Below, in pieces: positions 15,519 to 16,904 of a stretch of DNA of 16,904 bases; the first letter of the stretch is position 1; every line of letters begins with the position of its first letter. Both the position numbers and the translations under genes were made by a program. The notes beneath the pieces are model-generated. The model saw only the letters and a program-made list of their open reading frames with translations. It was not told the DNA's origin and did not search any database. The DNA lies in NCBI GenBank assembly GCA_904502025.1, contig CAJGDJ010000037.1, forward strand, positions 1-16,904. Direction: 5' to 3'. Source of the DNA: an uncultured Muribaculaceae bacterium. GTDB taxonomy: Bacteria; Bacteroidota; Bacteroidia; Bacteroidales; Muribaculaceae.

Positions 15519-15613
15519 TTTTCAATAGTAAAACATCTTAATAACCCTTATTGCGTATCGTAAATAGGGGTAGGCATGTACCCGTTATTTCAATGTCTTA
15601 TTCTTAATTTAAT

Positions 15614-15637
15614 TATTTAAGTACATGTACTTAAATA
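15614..15637. promoter_or_regulatory. 24-bp perfect palindrome centred on GTACATGTAC
   Basis: The sequence is perfectly self-complementary over 24 bp, with each half reading TATTTAAGTACA. It has no loop, so it fits a dimeric protein-binding site better than an RNA hairpin. It lies about 95 bp upstream of the regulator's -33 box. CATGTAC recurs 49 bp away at 15575-15581. Confidence 0.6.
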
Positions 15638-15917
15638 CTTGATTATGACACAATTAATATAACTAAGATACCTACAAGACTATATTAATCAATCCATAAT
15701 TAATCATTTTGTTTAACTTTTATGTATTAACCATCTACAAATGTATGAGTTATCTATTGGTGTAAATAAATCTAAATGAACAAAATTGCCATATTTAATC
15801 AGGTTTTATTTGAGAATTTGCATTTTTCTTTAGTGATATATGCTTATTTATGCTTCGTAATTTTGATTTACGCAGTTACACTTTGAGGGTGTAATTATTC
15901 AGATGTGCACCTCGTTG

Positions 15918-15971
15918 TTTACATTTTAATATTCAAACAAATGTAAATTGACTAAATTTCGATTTACATTT
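15918..15971. repeat. Three alternating TTTACATTT / AAATGTAAA half-sites
   Basis: TTTACATTT (15918-15926), AAATGTAAA (15939-15947) and TTTACATTT (15963-15971) alternate in orientation. The second and third extend to 10-bp perfect arms (15939-15948, 15962-15971) with a 13-nt spacer. The related CAAATGTA also occurs at 15738-15745 and in the regulator's -7 box (15487-15494). Confidence 0.6.
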
Positions 15972-16479
15972 ACTAACTCAATAGATCTATTCAATTTCTT
16001 TATAAAATTTCAAAATGTAGTTACAGCAATTTACAAATACAACATTCTAATCAAGTTAAAAAGCTATGTTTTGGCAACAATAATCCCTATAATACATTAA
16101 TAATTAAGAGGTAATCTCTTTTATAAACTTCTTAAATGAATGTACTCAAAAATGCATTAGAAAAATTTGCCAAGCACATTAATATTAATCTAATTGTATG
16201 CTTGAGGAATTCCACACACTATAGGCAAACATTATTGTGATTTCGAACAAAATGATAGAATGAATAAAACTACAAAGCATTTTTTTGTTTGTTAAAATTG
16301 CGTCTTGCTTTAGGGGAGACTTTTATTGAAATCTCAGAGCCTATTTGCATTCAAAACACTCTATTTAACATAATATAGATTATGGGAAAATAGTGTAATT
16401 CTTTTTGATATTCTATTTAACAATATATTTTTTTTTATTATAACTCTTGTTTATTTGCGGCTAATATTTTGTTACCATA

Positions 16480-16487
16480 CAAAGATA
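16480..16487 (-). promoter_or_regulatory. Isolated leftward -7 box without an obvious gene
   Basis: On the minus strand the sequence reads TATCTTTG, identical to the -7 boxes before lysC and pyrK. No clear -33 element is visible. No ORF of note follows for about 1 kb, so the product, if any, would be a non-coding RNA or a very long leader of the XRE gene. Confidence 0.35.
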
Positions 16488-16597
16488 CATTCATCTGTTC
16501 CATTATATCTGCGATAATGAAAATTATTCATCAGCATAGTATGTGGAGGTGATTTTGCTATTCCGGGGGTATCGCTTCGCTCAACCCTCGGTTATTA

Positions 16598-16721
16598 ATA
16601 TCGCTACGCTTTCTCGTGCTTCGCACGCTTCTCTCTTAAAAACCTCTGGACTCTCAATTGTCTCGATCGAGCCTCAGCGAGCTAATGGTTCATATCGCTA
16701 CGCTTTCTCGTGCTTCGCACG
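16598..16721. repeat. 30-bp direct repeat containing a short hairpin
   Basis: An identical 30-bp sequence lies at 16598-16627 and 16692-16721 (94-bp offset). It begins ATATCGCTACGC and ends with the hairpin CGTGCTTCGCACG (5-bp stem, 3-nt loop). A 10-bp palindrome CTCGATCGAG (16662-16671) sits between the copies. The ORFs that cross this area are translations of repeats and are not called as genes. Confidence 0.85.
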
Positions 16722-16796
16722 ACCTATCCCCCTCCCGGCTTCGCACGACCTATCCCCCTCCCGGCTTCGCACGACCTATCCCCCTCCCGGCTTCGC
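16712..16796. repeat. 26-bp tandem repeat, three copies plus a partial
   Basis: Perfect 26-bp units lie at 16712-16737, 16738-16763 and 16764-16789, followed by a partial copy GCTTCGC (16790-16796). Each unit begins GCTTCGCACG and ends TCCCCCTCCCG. The minus strand carries runs of G (GGGAGGGGG) in each unit. The repeat starts inside the second 30-bp repeat, so the two families overlap. Confidence 0.95.
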
Positions 16797-16800
16797 CGTA

Positions 16801-16826
16801 CTCCCCCTGCACAAGTGCAAGGGGAG
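16801..16826. repeat. Strong GC-rich hairpin
   Basis: CTCCCC (16801-16806) pairs with GGGGAG (16821-16826) and TGCAC (16808-16812) with GTGCA (16815-16819), with one C/A mismatch between the two stem parts. No T-run follows on the plus strand, so it is not a canonical terminator in that direction. Confidence 0.7.
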
Positions 16827-16843
16827 AGCTGAGGCTGACGCAT

Positions 16844-16904
16844 TGAAAGTTGGCTTTGCATGAGGTAATGCTTTTTCACCTGAAAGTTGGCTTTGCCGTA
16901 CGGC
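16844..16904. repeat. 16-bp direct repeat and palindrome at the window edge
   Basis: TGAAAGTTGGCTTTGC occurs at 16844-16859 and again at 16881-16896 (37-bp offset). The perfect palindrome GCCGTACGGC occupies the last ten bases (16895-16904). The repeat region probably continues beyond the window. Confidence 0.75.

Larger units (their letters stand above)
15519..16560. other. AT-rich gene-free stretch with several palindromes
   Basis: I see no convincing gene, tRNA or known RNA here. Short ORFs of 26-36 codons occur but have no clear translation signals. What stands out is a set of inverted repeats (15544-15583, 15614-15637, 15653-15689, 15918-15971, 16106-16120) and an isolated leftward -7 box at 16480-16487. 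The base composition is strongly AT, so the weaker repeats may be chance. Confidence 0.6.

Noticed and set aside
15653..15689. ATTAATATA / TATATTAAT inverted repeat
   Set aside because: The arms are pure A/T with a 19-nt spacer in very AT-rich DNA, so chance is a good explanation.
16136..16240. 34-codon ORF in the AT-rich region
   Set aside because: No promoter, ribosome binding site or recognisable feature; ORFs this short are expected by chance.
16543..16863. ORFs of 106 and 62 codons on the plus strand
   Set aside because: They are translations of the 30-bp and 26-bp repeats in two frames and give the same peptides repeatedly. No gene-like composition.

Overview
The window looks like a chromosomal segment of a gut-type Bacteroidales bacterium (Bacteroidota), possibly near Muribaculaceae or Prevotellaceae. 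Evidence seen: AT-rich DNA, weak Shine-Dalgarno sequences, repeated matches to the Bacteroidota -7 box TAnnTTTG (once with TTTG exactly 20 nt upstream), an ileS / DksA-like / lspA / DUF4296-type gene run, and an IleRS whose first class I motif reads GIHH. The family-level placement is inference.

Layout. 1-251: right-hand part of a CRISPR array, four identical 36-bp repeats with three 30-bp spacers; the array runs off the left edge and no cas gene is visible. 252-675: gene-free, with a degenerate 9-bp-period G-rich repeat and a promoter plus inverted repeat in front of lysC. 676-3165: lysC-lysA, the first and last steps of lysine synthesis, closed by a terminator. 3341-6957: a three-gene unit of alpha/beta hydrolase, membrane-anchored MurF-like ligase and D-Ala-D-Ala ligase homologue, with its own promoter and a strong terminator. 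7171-13018: ileS, a DksA-like protein lacking most zinc cysteines, lspA, a DUF4296-like lipoprotein and a small orphan protein, closely packed. 13035-14713 (minus): pyrK-pyrD, the two subunits of the NAD-dependent class 1B dihydroorotate dehydrogenase, convergent with the ileS run. 14904-15455 (minus): an XRE-type regulator with its own promoter and terminator. 15456-16904: about 1.45 kb without a convincing gene, first very AT-rich with several palindromes, then a GC-rich island of short tandem and direct repeats.

How the genes fit together. Most genes are housekeeping. LysC and LysA lie on the route to meso-diaminopimelate and lysine, so they also serve peptidoglycan. The hydrolase / MurF-like / Ddl unit looks like a second, membrane-located stem-peptide ligation cassette beside the canonical Mur pathway. 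Its MurF-like protein carries a multi-helix membrane domain where the UDP-sugar-binding domain is expected, and I regard this unit as the best candidate for an undescribed system. LspA matures lipoproteins, and its downstream neighbour is itself a predicted lipoprotein. The IleRS carries the swapped GXHH motif associated with very high mupirocin resistance in type 2 IleRS enzymes.
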